Origin: Nocardioides euryhalodurans
Lineage (GTDB): Bacteria > Actinomycetota > Actinomycetes > Propionibacteriales > Nocardioidaceae
Assembly: GCF_004564375.1 (NCBI RefSeq)
Contig: NZ_CP038267.1
Span: forward strand, 2,730,501-2,794,500
Reading direction: 5' to 3'
Length of the DNA stretch: 64,000 nt
The notes below the pieces were generated by a model. That model saw nothing but the letters and a program-made list of their open reading frames with translations. It was not told the origin of the DNA and did not search any database. Each line of letters begins with the position of its first letter. Position 1 is the first letter of the stretch. Position numbers and translations under genes: made by a program. This document shows positions 26,302 to 35,090 of the stretch, in pieces.

Positions 26302-27993
26302 TCAGCCGAGCTTTCCGTAGGGCCCGGCGGAGTAGGAGACCTTGCCGCCGACCACGGTGAGCAGCGGCCTGATCGTGCGGATCCGGTCGTCAGGCACCGT
26401 GAAGTAGTCCTGGTCGAGCACCAGCAGGTCGGCGAGCTTGCCGACCTCGAGCGACCCGATCTCTCCTTCCTGGTCGATCGCCCAGTCGCACTCCACGGTC
26501 TGGTGGCGCAACGCCTCGAGCCGGGTCAGCTGCTGGTCGGCCGGCACGCCGGGGACGCCCGGCAGCATGGTGTCGCCGGTCGTGACGTACCAGAGGTTCT
26601 GGAACGGCTGCCACGGGGCGACGTTCATGGCGTCCGAGGCGAGGCAGAACTTCGCGCCTGCGTCGAGCACCGACTTGTAGCGGGGACCGGTGGCGCCGTT
26701 GCGCACTGACGAGAAGGTGAGGATCCACCCCGCGTCGAGGGCGGCTGCCCGGGCGAGCTGCTCGTCCGTGGGCTGGCCGTCCGCCGGGTGGGCGATCCGC
26801 CACTCCAGGTCCTCGACCGGCGCCACGGCTGCTGCTGCCTCGAAGCCGGCGAGGATGGCGTCGACGTTGCCCACGTGGGTCTCGAGACTGAGCTGCTTGC
26901 GGGCGGCCATGGTCGTGAAGTCGGCGTAGCCGGCGTCGGTGGCCATGGTGTCCTCACCGGGGCCGAGGTACTTGAACCAGTCGTCCCCGAGGAAGCCCAC
27001 CGCGTTGCGCAGGTCCTCCATCGCTGAGGCCGGTCCGGCGTAGCGCGACATCTGGTGGTAGGCGATCCGCACCGGAAGGCCCTCGTTGCGATAGAGGTAC
27101 ATGCCCGGCTCCTCGCCGTGCAGTCCGTCGCTGATGGCGCCGGTCGTGCCCCAGGGCGCGTTGTTGCCGCCGGCGTCCTTGATCGACGTCAGGCCGCGAC
27201 TGGCCGCCTCGTCGAGGAAGTCGGAGAGGCAGGCGGCCTCGCCCTCGATGCCCAGCTGGTCGAGCTGCGCGCGGATCGCGGTCCCGGCCGCGGTGTTGGC
27301 GGCACCGGAGATCCCGCCGGTCGGATTGCCCGATCCGTCGACCTCGACCCCGGGGTCGCCCGCCCCGAGGCCGATCGCGTCGAGGGCGGCCTGGTTGACC
27401 CGGGCGCCGGTGATGCCGGACCCGGTGACCCAGACGGGGTTGTCGGGCGCGGCGGCACTGAGCTCGGCGAGGGTGAACGGAGCCGGGTCGTCGAGCTGGC
27501 CGATGTTCCAGCCACCGGCGGTGGTCCAGATCCAGGCGCCAGCGGGCAGGGACGCGGCCTTGTCGGCGTACGCGGCGAGCGCGTCCGCCCGGGTGGTGAC
27601 CTGGTCGAGGCGCACGGTCTGGGTCCAGCAGTGGTAGCCGGTGCGCAGGGCGTGGAGGTGGCCCTCGATCAGGCCGGGGATGACCCGCCGCCCGTCGAGG
27701 TCGACGACCTCGGTGCCCTTGCCGGCGAGCTTGCGGACGGTCCTGTCCGAGCCGACCTGCACGATGCGGCCGTCGGTGATGGCGAGCGCCGACACCGTCC
27801 GGTTGGCGTCGTCGAGCATGGAGATCTTGCCGTCCAGGAGCACCATGTCTGCTGGTCGCTGGGCGGAGGCGTCAGGCGTGGCGCGGCGGGAGCTGTCTGG
27901 CCCGGCGCTGGCGACGATGGAGGCCGAGGTGGCCAGCACCAGCGTGGAGGCCAGCACGACCGTGCCCCGCCAGGGAACTGCGATCTTCTTCAT
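26302..27993 (-). CDS. Secreted amidohydrolase (family 3)
   Basis: A 563-residue amidohydrolase with an N-terminal Sec signal peptide (MKKIAVPWRG, then a hydrophobic run to ASIVASAG at about residue 31). The metal motif HLH is in PGLIEGHLHA, and further likely ligands are in LSLETHVGNVD, IAHPAD and LASDAMN. It should hydrolyse an amide or ester outside the cell. ATG 27993 lacks a strong ribosome site, but the signal peptide fixes the start. Upstream lies a LacI-type operator (28028-28043) and a repeat-rich region. Confidence 0.82.
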   Translation of the reverse strand: MKKIAVPWRGTVVLASTLVLATSASIVASAGPDSSRRATPDASAQRPADMVLLDGKISMLDDANRTVSALAITDGRIVQVGSDRTVRKLAGKGTEVVDLDGRRVIPGLIEGHLHALRTGYHCWTQTVRLDQVTTRADALAAYADKAASLPAGAWIWTTAGGWNIGQLDDPAPFTLAELSAAAPDNPVWVTGSGITGARVNQAALDAIGLGAGDPGVEVDGSGNPTGGISGAANTAAGTAIRAQLDQLGIEGEAACLSDFLDEAASRGLTSIKDAGGNNAPWGTTGAISDGLHGEEPGMYLYRNEGLPVRIAYHQMSRYAGPASAMEDLRNAVGFLGDDWFKYLGPGEDTMATDAGYADFTTMAARKQLSLETHVGNVDAILAGFEAAAAVAPVEDLEWRIAHPADGQPTDEQLARAAALDAGWILTFSSVRNGATGPRYKSVLDAGAKFCLASDAMNVAPWQPFQNLWYVTTGDTMLPGVPGVPADQQLTRLEALRHQTVECDWAIDQEGEIGSLEVGKLADLLVLDQDYFTVPDDRIRTIRPLLTVVGGKVSYSAGPYGKLG

Positions 27994-28027
27994 GTCGGAA
28001 CCGCTTGCTTTCTTCCCGCATGGATGA

Positions 28028-28043
28028 CTGCAAACGTATGCAG
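28028..28043. promoter_or_regulatory. LacI-type operator upstream of the secreted amidohydrolase
   Basis: CTGCAAACGTATGCAG is symmetric except for one base on each side of the centre. It closely resembles the general LacI-family operator pattern (TGCAAACGTTTGCA). It lies 35 bp before the amidohydrolase start. The LacI regulator at 16631 is a candidate binder but is 10 kb away. Confidence 0.6.
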
Positions 28044-28076
28044 CAGTAGCAACTTGTGACGCTAGCCACACGGCGA

Positions 28077-28157
28077 GAACGTGTCAACGGCGGGCTGTAC
28101 AGGTCCCTCCGGTCTTACAACCGTGTGCGAACGTGTCACATGCTCGCGTGCTGACAC
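28077..28157. promoter_or_regulatory. Repeated GAACGTGTCA elements with a GTGTCA dyad
   Basis: The 10-base GAACGTGTCA occurs at 28077-28086 and again at 28129-28138, 52 bp apart (about five helix turns). The second copy starts an inverted repeat, GTGTCA (28133-28138) and TGACAC (28152-28157). Together they fill the space between the secreted amidohydrolase and the NTF2-like gene. They look like binding sites for one regulator on one face of the helix; which one is unknown. Confidence 0.45.
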
Positions 28158-28187
28158 AGGTGCTCGTCCTGCTCTCCCGCGAGCGCG

Positions 28188-28556
28188 TCATTCCGCGGTC
28201 AGGTACAGCGCGTTCACGATCAGCCAGCCGTCGGCGAACCGGGCCAGGTGGAGGTACTCGTCGAAGGGCTCGGAGTGCACCTTCACCGTCGCGATGTCCC
28301 GGACGACGTCCAGGACCGTCACCTCCTGCCACGGGACGAAGCCGGTCCCCTCGCCCCCGGCGGTGTCGGCGACGAGGGTCTCGACCGGGTCCTCGTGCAG
28401 CGCCAGGGAGTGCGTGCCTGGTGCCGCGCGGGTCCGCTTCGCCAGTGCTGGGTGCAGCACCGCACGCATCCGATCACCGTCGCCGGCGAACCACGCCTGG
28501 AAGTACTCCGTGGCGACCTCGGTGACGGCGTCCACGTCCTCCGACCGGCTGCCCAT
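28188..28556 (-). CDS. NTF2-like (SnoaL/lumazine-binding type) protein
   Basis: A 122-residue protein with the cone-shaped NTF2-like pattern: an N-terminal helix (AVTEVATEYFQAWFAGDGDRM), HPALAKR, and a strand-rich end (WQEVTVLDV, ATVKVHSEPFDEYLHLARFADGWLIVNALY, shortened). Proteins of this kind bind or isomerise small molecules, but the fold gives no precise function. ATG 28556 has a GGAGGAGGCGG site. Divergent from the methyltransferase. Confidence 0.72.
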   Translation of the reverse strand: MGSRSEDVDAVTEVATEYFQAWFAGDGDRMRAVLHPALAKRTRAAPGTHSLALHEDPVETLVADTAGGEGTGFVPWQEVTVLDVVRDIATVKVHSEPFDEYLHLARFADGWLIVNALYLTAE

Positions 28557-28630
28557 GGCCCGCCTCCTCCGGTGTCGACCGTACCGACGGGACGGGACGC
28601 TGAGTAGCCTCGCGGACCTAGCATGACCGG

Positions 28631-29398
28631 ATGGCCGAGGTCAGCGACTCCGACAAGGCGCTGAACCGGGCCCTGTGGGCGGTGGTGAACGAGCGCTTCA
28701 CCGACGCGGCCGCCGCGGACATGTGGTCGCGGCCGGAGACCGTCTGGGGACTCTTCTCCGTCCCGGAGCGGGAGCTGGGAGTCCTGGGGGAGGTGCGCGG
28801 ACTCGACGTCGCGGAGCTGGCCTGCGGCACCGCCTACTTCTCCGCGTGGCTCGCCCGGGCCGGTGCGCGGACGGTCGCGGTGGACCTCTCGCACGAGCAG
28901 CTCACGACTGCGCGGAGGATGCAGGCCCAGGTCGGACCGGCGTTCCCGCTCGTCCAGGGTGACGGGGAGCGGGTCCCCCTGCGCAGCGGCGCCTACGACC
29001 TGGTGGTGAGCGAGCACGGAGCGGCCGCGTGGTGTGATCCGGAGCGCTGGCTGCCCGAGGCCGCCAGGCTGCTCCGACCGGGAGGACGGCTGGTCTTCCT
29101 GACCAACAGCCTCCTCTCGGCACTGTGCGTCCCGCTCGAGGAGGGCGTCGCCGGCGAGCGACTGCTCCGCGGTCAGCGTGAGGCGTACCGGGTGCGGTGG
29201 CCCGGCGGTGGGGCCGAGTTCCACCCCTCGCACGGGGACTGGGTGCGGTTGCTGCGCGGATCCGGCTTCGTGGTCGCGGCCCTGCGCGAGGTCTACGCGC
29301 CGGCACAGGCGCACGACCACACGTTCTACGAGATCGTGTCGAAGGACTGGGCGACCCGGTGGCCGGCCGAGGAGGTGTGGGTGGCGGTCCGCCGGTGA
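28631..29398 (+). CDS. Class I SAM-dependent methyltransferase
   Basis: A 255-residue methyltransferase. Motif I is VAELACGTAYFSAWLA (residues about 58-74), with AVDLS (motif II) and YDLVVSEHGAAAWCDPERWL after it. It uses S-adenosylmethionine to methylate a small molecule or protein in the cytoplasm; the acceptor cannot be told. A TAGCAT hexamer at 28619-28624 ends 6 nt before the ATG, so the mRNA is probably leaderless. Confidence 0.82.
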   Translation: MAEVSDSDKALNRALWAVVNERFTDAAAADMWSRPETVWGLFSVPERELGVLGEVRGLDVAELACGTAYFSAWLARAGARTVAVDLSHEQLTTARRMQAQVGPAFPLVQGDGERVPLRSGAYDLVVSEHGAAAWCDPERWLPEAARLLRPGGRLVFLTNSLLSALCVPLEEGVAGERLLRGQREAYRVRWPGGGAEFHPSHGDWVRLLRGSGFVVAALREVYAPAQAHDHTFYEIVSKDWATRWPAEEVWVAVRR

Positions 29399-29480
29399 CG
29401 CAGGGCAGGCGCCCGGCCGGCTCGCTGCCGGGGGGAGAACGCGGGTGCCGGATCGGCGGCCGGCGCAGTACGTTCACGGC

Positions 29481-29939
29481 ATGACCTCGCACGCGTTCGT
29501 GCCCGCAGGCTTCGAGGCGCCCACCTCGCTCGCCACCGACCAGTTCCGCCTCGAACCCCTGGGCCCCCAGCACAACGGGGCCGACCATGCCGCCTGGACC
29601 TCGAGCATCGAGCACATCCGCTCCACCGCCGGGTATCCGGACGGCACCTGGCCCCCGCTCGGCGGCATGACGCTGGAGGAGAACCTCGGTGACCTCCGTC
29701 GCCACGCGGACGACTTCGCGCGTGGAGCCGGCTTCACCTTCACCGTCCTCGACCCGGGTGACGACGACGTCATCGGGTGCGTCTACCTGTATCCCTCGCA
29801 CTCCGAGGACTGGGACGTCACGGTGCAGTCCTGGGTACGGGCCGACCGCTCGGCGCTCGACGTCCCCCTCGCCGACGCCGTCGCCCGCTGGCTCGCCACG
29901 GACTGGCCCTGGGAGCGCGTGGACCGCTGCGGTCGCTAG
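29481..29939 (+). CDS. GNAT-family N-acetyltransferase
   Basis: A 152-residue protein with an N-acetyltransferase pattern: the beta-4 region DDDVIGCVYLYPS and a following WVRADRSALDVPLADAVARWL helix. It is short for a GNAT, but the ends look natural and it resembles a small family of this size. It probably transfers an acetyl group from acetyl-CoA to a small amine. A TACGTT hexamer at 29469-29474 ends 6 nt before the ATG, the leaderless spacing. Confidence 0.7.
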   Translation: MTSHAFVPAGFEAPTSLATDQFRLEPLGPQHNGADHAAWTSSIEHIRSTAGYPDGTWPPLGGMTLEENLGDLRRHADDFARGAGFTFTVLDPGDDDVIGCVYLYPSHSEDWDVTVQSWVRADRSALDVPLADAVARWLATDWPWERVDRCGR

Positions 29940-29967
29940 GAGGCGACAGATGTGGGCGAGGACAGCT

Positions 29968-29997
29968 TTGACTTCGAGTACTTGAAGTTCCTACGGT
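29968..29997 (+). promoter_or_regulatory. MerR-type promoter with operator in the spacer
   Basis: A TTGACT -35 (29968-29973) and a TACGGT -10 (29992-29997) are 18 bp apart. The spacer region holds ACTTCGAGTACTTGAAGT (29971-29988), an 18-bp dyad with one mismatched pair. A dyad between long-spaced -35 and -10 boxes is the hallmark of MerR control. The -10 ends 7 nt before the GTG of the MerR gene. Confidence 0.75.
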
Positions 29998-30004
29998 CGA
30001 GGAC

Positions 30005-30466
30005 GTGAGCACACGAGCTGCCCGGCGCACCTTCTCCATCAAGGAGGCGGCCGCGCTGACCGGTCTTCCGGCCAGCACGCTGCGCTACTACGAGTCGATC
30101 GGCGTGATCGCGCCGGTCAGCCGCGGCGCGAGCAGCGGGCACCGTGTCTACGACGACGCGGACCTCGACCAGCTGATGTGGATCGCCTGCCTCGCCGCGA
30201 CCGGGATGTCCGTGGCCGACATGAAGACGTACGTCGCCAACGGCCGACTCGGTGCGGAGGCGGCGGGCGAGCAGGTCGATCTCCTCGCCGGGCAGGAGCG
30301 TCGGCTCGCAGCCGAGGCCGAGCAGCTCGCGCTGCGCCAGCAGTACGTCCGGATCAAGATCGACTACTGGAAGGCCGTCGGGGCGGGTGACACCGCCCGG
30401 GCCGACCGGCTCTCGGGCAGGGCCCGCGCCCTGGCCGACGAGCTCAAGCAGTCCGGCTCGCGGTAG
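30005..30466 (+). CDS. MerR-family transcriptional regulator
   Basis: A 153-residue MerR regulator. The N-terminal winged helix is at about residues 10-75 ([31 protein letters not shown], core shown), then a dimerising coiled coil to about 125. No metal-binding cysteines are seen, so it is not of the mercury or copper type; AdhR/NmlR-like regulators of aldehyde stress are the nearest idea, and an alcohol dehydrogenase gene follows. The GTG start seems leaderless. It likely activates itself and the dehydrogenase. Confidence 0.85.
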   Translation: MSTRAARRTFSIKEAAALTGLPASTLRYYESIGVIAPVSRGASSGHRVYDDADLDQLMWIACLAATGMSVADMKTYVANGRLGAEAAGEQVDLLAGQERRLAAEAEQLALRQQYVRIKIDYWKAVGAGDTARADRLSGRARALADELKQSGSR

Positions 30467-30519
30467 CCCCGCACACCCAGGACGTCCAGACCACCCAACC
30501 CCCCACGGGAGGAACCACC

Positions 30520-31566
30520 ATGCCCACGAACGTCCATGCCTACGCCGCGCCCGCCTCGGGCCAGCCGCTCGCCCCGACCACGATCGAGCGCCGCGACGTC
30601 GGCGCCCGCGACGTGCTCATCGACATCGAGTACGCCGGCATCTGCCACTCCGACATCCACACCGTCAACGGCGACTGGGGTCCCCAGCCGTTCCCGGTCG
30701 TCCCGGGCCACGAGATCGTCGGCACCGTCGCCGAGGTCGGCGCGGACGTCACCCGGCACCGGGTCGGTGACCGCGTCGGCGTCGGCTGCATGGTCGGCTC
30801 CTGCGGCGAGTGCGTGAACTGCGCCAACGGTGACGAGCAGTACTGCGTCGAGGGCATGGTCCCGACGTACGCCGGCACCGACCGCGACGGGACCACGACG
30901 CAGGGCGGCTACTCGACCCACGTCGTCGTCGACGCCGACTACGTCCTCTCGGTCCCTGCGGCCCTCGACCCGGCCGCCGCCGCCCCGCTGCTCTGCGCCG
31001 GCATCACGACCTATGCCCCGCTGCGGAAGTGGCAGGCCGGCCCGGGCAAGAAGGTCGCCGTCGTCGGGCTCGGCGGGCTCGGCCACATGGCCGTCCAGAT
31101 CGCCCACGCGATGGGCGCCGAGGTCACGGTGCTGTCGCAGTCGCTGAAGAAGCAGGAGGACGGGCTCCGGCTCGGGGCGGACGACTACTTCGCCACCTCC
31201 GACCCGGACACCTTCGATCACCTCGCCGGCCGGTTCGACCTGATCGTCAACACCGTCAGCGCGAGCATCGACCTGGACGCCTACCTCGGGCTGCTCGGTG
31301 TCGACGGCACGCTGGTCAACGTCGGCGCCCCGAGCGAGCCGCTGGGCGTCAACGTGTTCTCGCTGCTCAGCAACCGTCGCTCGTTCGCCGGCTCCATGAT
31401 CGGCGGCATCGCCCTCACGCAGGAGATGCTCGACTTCTGCGCCGAGCACGGGATCGGCGCCGAGGTGGAGGTCATCGCCGCCGACCAGGTCAACGAGGCG
31501 TACGAGCGGGTGCTGGCCTCCGACGTCCGCTACCGGTTCGTCATCGACACCGCCACCCTCGGCTGA
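30520..31566 (+). CDS. Zinc-dependent NAD(P) alcohol dehydrogenase (YahK-like)
   Basis: A 348-residue medium-chain dehydrogenase. The catalytic zinc ligands are the Cys of AGICHSD, the His of PGHEIVG and a later Cys (LLCAGIT); the structural zinc cluster is [17 protein letters not shown]. The nucleotide motif is [11 protein letters not shown]. This subfamily reduces many aldehydes with NADPH. A GGGAGGAACC site precedes ATG 30520. With the MerR gene 53 bp upstream it forms an aldehyde-response pair. Confidence 0.9.
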   Translation: MPTNVHAYAAPASGQPLAPTTIERRDVGARDVLIDIEYAGICHSDIHTVNGDWGPQPFPVVPGHEIVGTVAEVGADVTRHRVGDRVGVGCMVGSCGECVNCANGDEQYCVEGMVPTYAGTDRDGTTTQGGYSTHVVVDADYVLSVPAALDPAAAAPLLCAGITTYAPLRKWQAGPGKKVAVVGLGGLGHMAVQIAHAMGAEVTVLSQSLKKQEDGLRLGADDYFATSDPDTFDHLAGRFDLIVNTVSASIDLDAYLGLLGVDGTLVNVGAPSEPLGVNVFSLLSNRRSFAGSMIGGIALTQEMLDFCAEHGIGAEVEVIAADQVNEAYERVLASDVRYRFVIDTATLG

Positions 31567-31632
31567 GCGCGCGGGCGCCTGTTCGGCAGCGGTCGGACGG
31601 GCGCCCCGACGCACGGGTGGCAGGGTGGGCGC

Positions 31633-32388
31633 ATGCGGGTCGCGCGGATCGGGTTCACGCCCGTCAAGGGAGGTCGCCACCTGACCCACCCTGCGGTGAG
31701 CCTGACCCGGGGCGGGCCGCAGGGAGACCGGAGGTTCTGCCTGGTCGACCTGGCGGCCGGCCGCTGCCTGCGCACGGTCCACCACCCGACCCTGCTCCAG
31801 ACCTCCGCCGTCTGGGACTGGACGGTGCTGTCCGTGGCGCTCCCCTCGGGCGTGGTCGAGGGCACGCCGGTCGCGACCGGGGAGGTCCACCACGTCGACT
31901 ACTGGGGCAGGTCCACCGCCGTTGAGGTCGTGGCGGGACCGTGGGCGGCGGCGTACTCCGCCCACCTGGGCCGCGAGGTCGTGCTGGTCTCCGGCGCCCC
32001 GGGTGACCTCGTGTACGGCGGTCCGGTCACCCTCGTGACGAGCGCGTCGCTGGCCCGGCTGGCCGACGAGGTCGGCGCGCCCGTCGACGCCGCCCGGTTC
32101 CGGGCCACCTTCGAGCTGGACGGCGGGGAGCTGGACCCGGACGCGGAGCAGGAGTGGGTGGGTCGTCGGGTGCGGATCGGCGTGGCCGAGGTCCGCGTCC
32201 GCGGCGTCGTGCCCCGCTGCGCGGTGGTCGACGTCCACCCGGAGACCGGGGTCCGCGACCTGGCCCTGCTGTCGTCGCTCGCCGACCGTCGCTCCTCCCG
32301 GGGCGAGCCGGTGTTCGGCGTGGACGCGGAGGTCACCGTGCCCGGCCGGATCCATGCCGGAGACGTCGCCACCGTCGTGCCCGGCTGA
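31633..32388 (+). CDS. MOSC-domain protein
   Basis: A 251-residue protein with a beta-barrel N-terminus (RIGFTPVKGGRHL, GGPQGDRRFCLVD) and a MOSC domain whose conserved Cys is in VVPRCAVVDVHPETG. MOSC proteins handle sulfur or molybdenum cofactor in enzymes that reduce N-hydroxylated compounds or modify the cofactor. A molybdenum hydroxylase is encoded at 36.1-38.6 kb, but not in one operon. The gene stands alone between the alcohol dehydrogenase and the hydratase operon. Confidence 0.8.
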   Translation: MRVARIGFTPVKGGRHLTHPAVSLTRGGPQGDRRFCLVDLAAGRCLRTVHHPTLLQTSAVWDWTVLSVALPSGVVEGTPVATGEVHHVDYWGRSTAVEVVAGPWAAAYSAHLGREVVLVSGAPGDLVYGGPVTLVTSASLARLADEVGAPVDAARFRATFELDGGELDPDAEQEWVGRRVRIGVAEVRVRGVVPRCAVVDVHPETGVRDLALLSSLADRRSSRGEPVFGVDAEVTVPGRIHAGDVATVVPG

Positions 32389-32402
32389 CCGGAGCGCCCG
32401 GC

Positions 32403-33086
32403 TCAGGGGAGCCGGACGGACAGGCTGCCGAGGCCCTTCGCCGCGACCTCCCACACCCCGCTCCCGGCGACGGCGACCGGTGGCACGACCGACCCCGTGA
32501 TCACCACGTCGCCGGCGCGCAAGCCCTCACCGCAGGCTGCGAGCGTGTCCGCCGTCGACGCGAGCACGCTCCCGAGCTCCCCCGTCAGCGCGGAGGGCTC
32601 GGTCGTCGACGCGACGGCGACGCCCTCGCGCGACACCGAGAAGCGACCGGGCGAGGGGAGGTCGGCCACGACCGGCCCCAGCAGCACCTGGCGGTGGAAG
32701 ATGTTGCCGGCCAGGATCCGCTCGACGTCCGACGGCGTGTGGTCGAGGTCCGCGAGCTCGATCGCGACCGACCAGCCGGCGACCGCGGCGAGCGCCTCGG
32801 ACCCGGACGCGCCGGCGCCGACGTCGGAGCCCAGGTGGGCGGCGACCTCGGCCTCGAGCACGGGCTTGGTCCAGCCCGAGACGTCGACCGTCGCCCCCGA
32901 GGTCAGCAACCGCTCCCGGGTCAGGAAGCCGACGAGCGGGCGGTCCAGCTCGAACGTCGCCAGGGCGGCAGGTGCGCCGAAGCCGACCTTCCAGCCGAGG
33001 TGGGCGTCCCCCGCCTCGAGCGCGGCCGAGCGGGCCGCCAGCATCCGGGTGGTGCCGCGGGCGATCCTGGGATCGAGCGGGGTCAC
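32403..33086 (-). CDS. 2-keto-4-pentenoate hydratase-like protein (FAH superfamily)
   Basis: A 227-residue protein of the MhpD/FAH superfamily (GWKVGFGAPAAL, LEAEVAAHLGSD, AIELADL and the late GDVVITGSVVPPV segment). Such enzymes hydrate or decarboxylate 2-oxo-4-enoates in aromatic meta-cleavage routes. It is the last gene of the XRE/dehydrogenase/cupin/hydratase operon; its GTG overlaps the cupin stop (GTGA). The substrate is unknown. Confidence 0.78.
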   Translation of the reverse strand: MTPLDPRIARGTTRMLAARSAALEAGDAHLGWKVGFGAPAALATFELDRPLVGFLTRERLLTSGATVDVSGWTKPVLEAEVAAHLGSDVGAGASGSEALAAVAGWSVAIELADLDHTPSDVERILAGNIFHRQVLLGPVVADLPSPGRFSVSREGVAVASTTEPSALTGELGSVLASTADTLAACGEGLRAGDVVITGSVVPPVAVAGSGVWEVAAKGLGSLSVRLP

Positions 33087-33511
33087 GAGGGGTCGTCGAA
33101 CTCGTCGTCGTCGGACGGCAGCCCGTAGCCGGCGGCTGCCAGCGAGCCGGCGCCGCTCCAGCCCCAGATCAGCAGCACGTCCTCGTCCCCGGTGTTGACG
33201 AAGCCGTGCCAGTTGCCGCGCGGCGTGAAGATCACGTCGCCGGCCTGCGACGGCTCGCGGCCGGTGTTGGTGTGGATCTCCCCACGGCCCGACATCACGA
33301 CCAGGAACTCGTCGGCGTCGGTGTGGAGGTGGCGGTCGTGACGGGCGCCCGGCGGGAGCACCGTACGGCCCACGGTCAGCCCGTCGGAGCCGCCGCGCTC
33401 GGAGTTGACGAGGTACTGGACCTGCATGTCGACCCAGCCCTCGTCCTCGCGCAGGTTCTGCTCGAGCGGTACGTCGGCGACGGTGGTCCGGAAGGGAGGC
33501 CTGACGGTCAT
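33083..33511 (-). CDS. Cupin-domain protein
   Basis: A 142-residue single cupin. Motif 1 is PGARHDRHLHTDADEFLVVMSG, with His, His and Glu metal ligands, and motif 2 is GDVIFTPRGNWHGFVN. It probably binds a metal and acts as an isomerase, dioxygenase or sensor for a small organic acid. ATG 33511 has a GGAGG site and overlaps the stop of the preceding dehydrogenase by 4 bp. Confidence 0.82.
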   Translation of the reverse strand: MTVRPPFRTTVADVPLEQNLREDEGWVDMQVQYLVNSERGGSDGLTVGRTVLPPGARHDRHLHTDADEFLVVMSGRGEIHTNTGREPSQAGDVIFTPRGNWHGFVNTGDEDVLLIWGWSGAGSLAAAGYGLPSDDDEFDDPS

Positions 33512-34404
33512 CGGACCTCCACCCCCGCGGCCCGGCGGTAGACGTCGGCGACGCTCACCAGGAAGTCGCGGTCGCTCAGGTCGCTGCTGCGCGCGGCGCT
33601 GAGCATCTCGCTGGCCGCCGAGCAGGTCGGCACCATCGCGCCGTAGCGGCGGCCGAGCTCCTGGGCGAGGACGAGGTCCTTCTGCTGCAGCTCCACGTCG
33701 GCGTACACGGTGTCGTCGTCGACGAGGAGCGGCGCGCGGTAGCCGATCACGGGCGAGGCGATCACGCTCTTGAGGGCCGCGTCGACGACGGCCGCTCGGC
33801 TGACGCCGGCCTTCTCGACCAGGGTCACGGCCTCGGCGAAGGCCGTCACCGAGACCACCAGCGCGAGGTTGATGGCGACCTTGGTGAGGATGGCGTGGCC
33901 GTGGGGGCCGATGTAGGTCACCTTGGGGCCGATCGCGTGGAGCAGCTGCTCGACGTGGTCGAAGGCGGCGCGGTCGCCGCCCACCATGACTGACATCTGG
34001 CCGGCGGCCAGGGTGGCCGGGCTGCCTGAGACGGGCGTGTCCAGGTAGGACGCCCCGGTCGCCGCGACCTCCTCCGACAGCGCCACGCTGGCCTCGGGGG
34101 AGATGGTGCTCAGGTCGGCCCAGACCGTGCCCTCGCGGAGTCCGGCCAGCAGGCCGTCCTCGCCGCGGGCGGCGCCCTCGATGGCCGCGGTGTTGGTGAG
34201 CATCGTGAAGACCACGTCGCACCGCTCCGCGACCTCGCGCGGCGTGTCGGCCCAGCCCATGCCGGCGGCGAGCAGGTCCTCGGCCTTGCTCCTGGTCCGG
34301 TTCCAGCCGGTGACGGGATGGCCGGCCTCCATCAGGCGGCGGGCGATGCCGCTGCCCATCGCGCCGAGGCCGACGAAGCCGACCTGTTCAATCTGATTAA
34401 ACAT
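33508..34404 (-). CDS. NAD(P)-dependent beta-hydroxyacid dehydrogenase (GarR/HIBADH-like)
   Basis: A 298-residue member of the tartronate-semialdehyde reductase/3-hydroxyisobutyrate dehydrogenase family. It shows VGFVGLGAMGSGIARRL, NRTRSKAE, ADLSTISPE, DTPVSGSPATLAAG and the catalytic Lys in ILTKVAINLAL. It is related to the protein at 21076-22044 but clearly diverged. It lies 14 bp after the XRE regulator in a four-gene operon. Confidence 0.85.
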   Translation of the reverse strand: MFNQIEQVGFVGLGAMGSGIARRLMEAGHPVTGWNRTRSKAEDLLAAGMGWADTPREVAERCDVVFTMLTNTAAIEGAARGEDGLLAGLREGTVWADLSTISPEASVALSEEVAATGASYLDTPVSGSPATLAAGQMSVMVGGDRAAFDHVEQLLHAIGPKVTYIGPHGHAILTKVAINLALVVSVTAFAEAVTLVEKAGVSRAAVVDAALKSVIASPVIGYRAPLLVDDDTVYADVELQQKDLVLAQELGRRYGAMVPTCSAASEMLSAARSSDLSDRDFLVSVADVYRRAAGVEVR

Positions 34405-34418
34405 AGCCCGAGATTACC

Positions 34419-35015
34419 TCAGCCGAGGCGGTTGAACCAGACCGCTCGGGCGGGTTCCTCGCCGAGCGCGTGGAAGCGGTGGGGGACGTCGGACCCGAAG
34501 CTGATCGCGTCGCCCGGACCGAGCTCGACCCTCTCGCCACGCACCTCGACGGCGAGCCGGCCGGACAGCAGGTAGCCGTACTCCCAGCCCCGGTGCCGCG
34601 CCAGCGGCAGCTCCTCGTGACCGCCGCCGGACTGCTCGCCTGGCCGGTAGGTCACGTGCGCGAAGACCACGCCCGGGTCGTCCTTGCTGCCGAGGTGCTC
34701 CCACGTCACGCCGCCCGAGAGCTCGAGCGGCTCGCGCGCCCCGGCCCGCTGCACCACCGGTGAGGACGAACGGCGGCTGCTGCCGTCCGGGAAGACCGCG
34801 TCCAGGGACAGCCCGAGCTCGCTCACCAGCGCCCACAAGGTCCCGACCGAGGGTCGCGCCCGACCGGTCTCGATCTGCGAGAGCATGCCCGGGGAGACCC
34901 CGACCACCGCGGCGAGCGAGCGCAGCGACGTCCCCCGCGCCTCTCGCGCCTCCCGGATCCGGGCGCCGACGGTCCGCGTCAGCGCGTCCTCGGGGGACTC
35001 CGCGTGGTCGGCCAT
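34419..35015 (-). CDS. XRE-cupin transcriptional regulator
   Basis: A 198-residue regulator. The XRE helix-turn-helix is at about residues 16-70 (SLRSLAAVVGVSPGMLSQIETGRARPSVGTL, core shown) and a sensory cupin at about 105-195 (GGGHEE, GDAISFGSDVPHRF). It heads the operon dehydrogenase-cupin-hydratase and likely controls it in response to an intermediate. A TACGAT hexamer (minus strand, 35027-35022) ends 6 nt before the ATG: leaderless. Confidence 0.88.
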   Translation of the reverse strand: MADHAESPEDALTRTVGARIREAREARGTSLRSLAAVVGVSPGMLSQIETGRARPSVGTLWALVSELGLSLDAVFPDGSSRRSSSPVVQRAGAREPLELSGGVTWEHLGSKDDPGVVFAHVTYRPGEQSGGGHEELPLARHRGWEYGYLLSGRLAVEVRGERVELGPGDAISFGSDVPHRFHALGEEPARAVWFNRLG

Positions 35016-35090
35016 GCCCGGATCGTACGGCTGTCGGACCGATCAGGATCCGAGAAGCCGGGAGCGCTCTGTGTGGGTAGCGTCGGACCC

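Noticed and set aside
29481-29939. Truncated pseudogene call for the short GNAT protein
   Set aside because: The start has a well-placed -10 box and the C-terminal end looks natural; no remnant of a longer frame follows.
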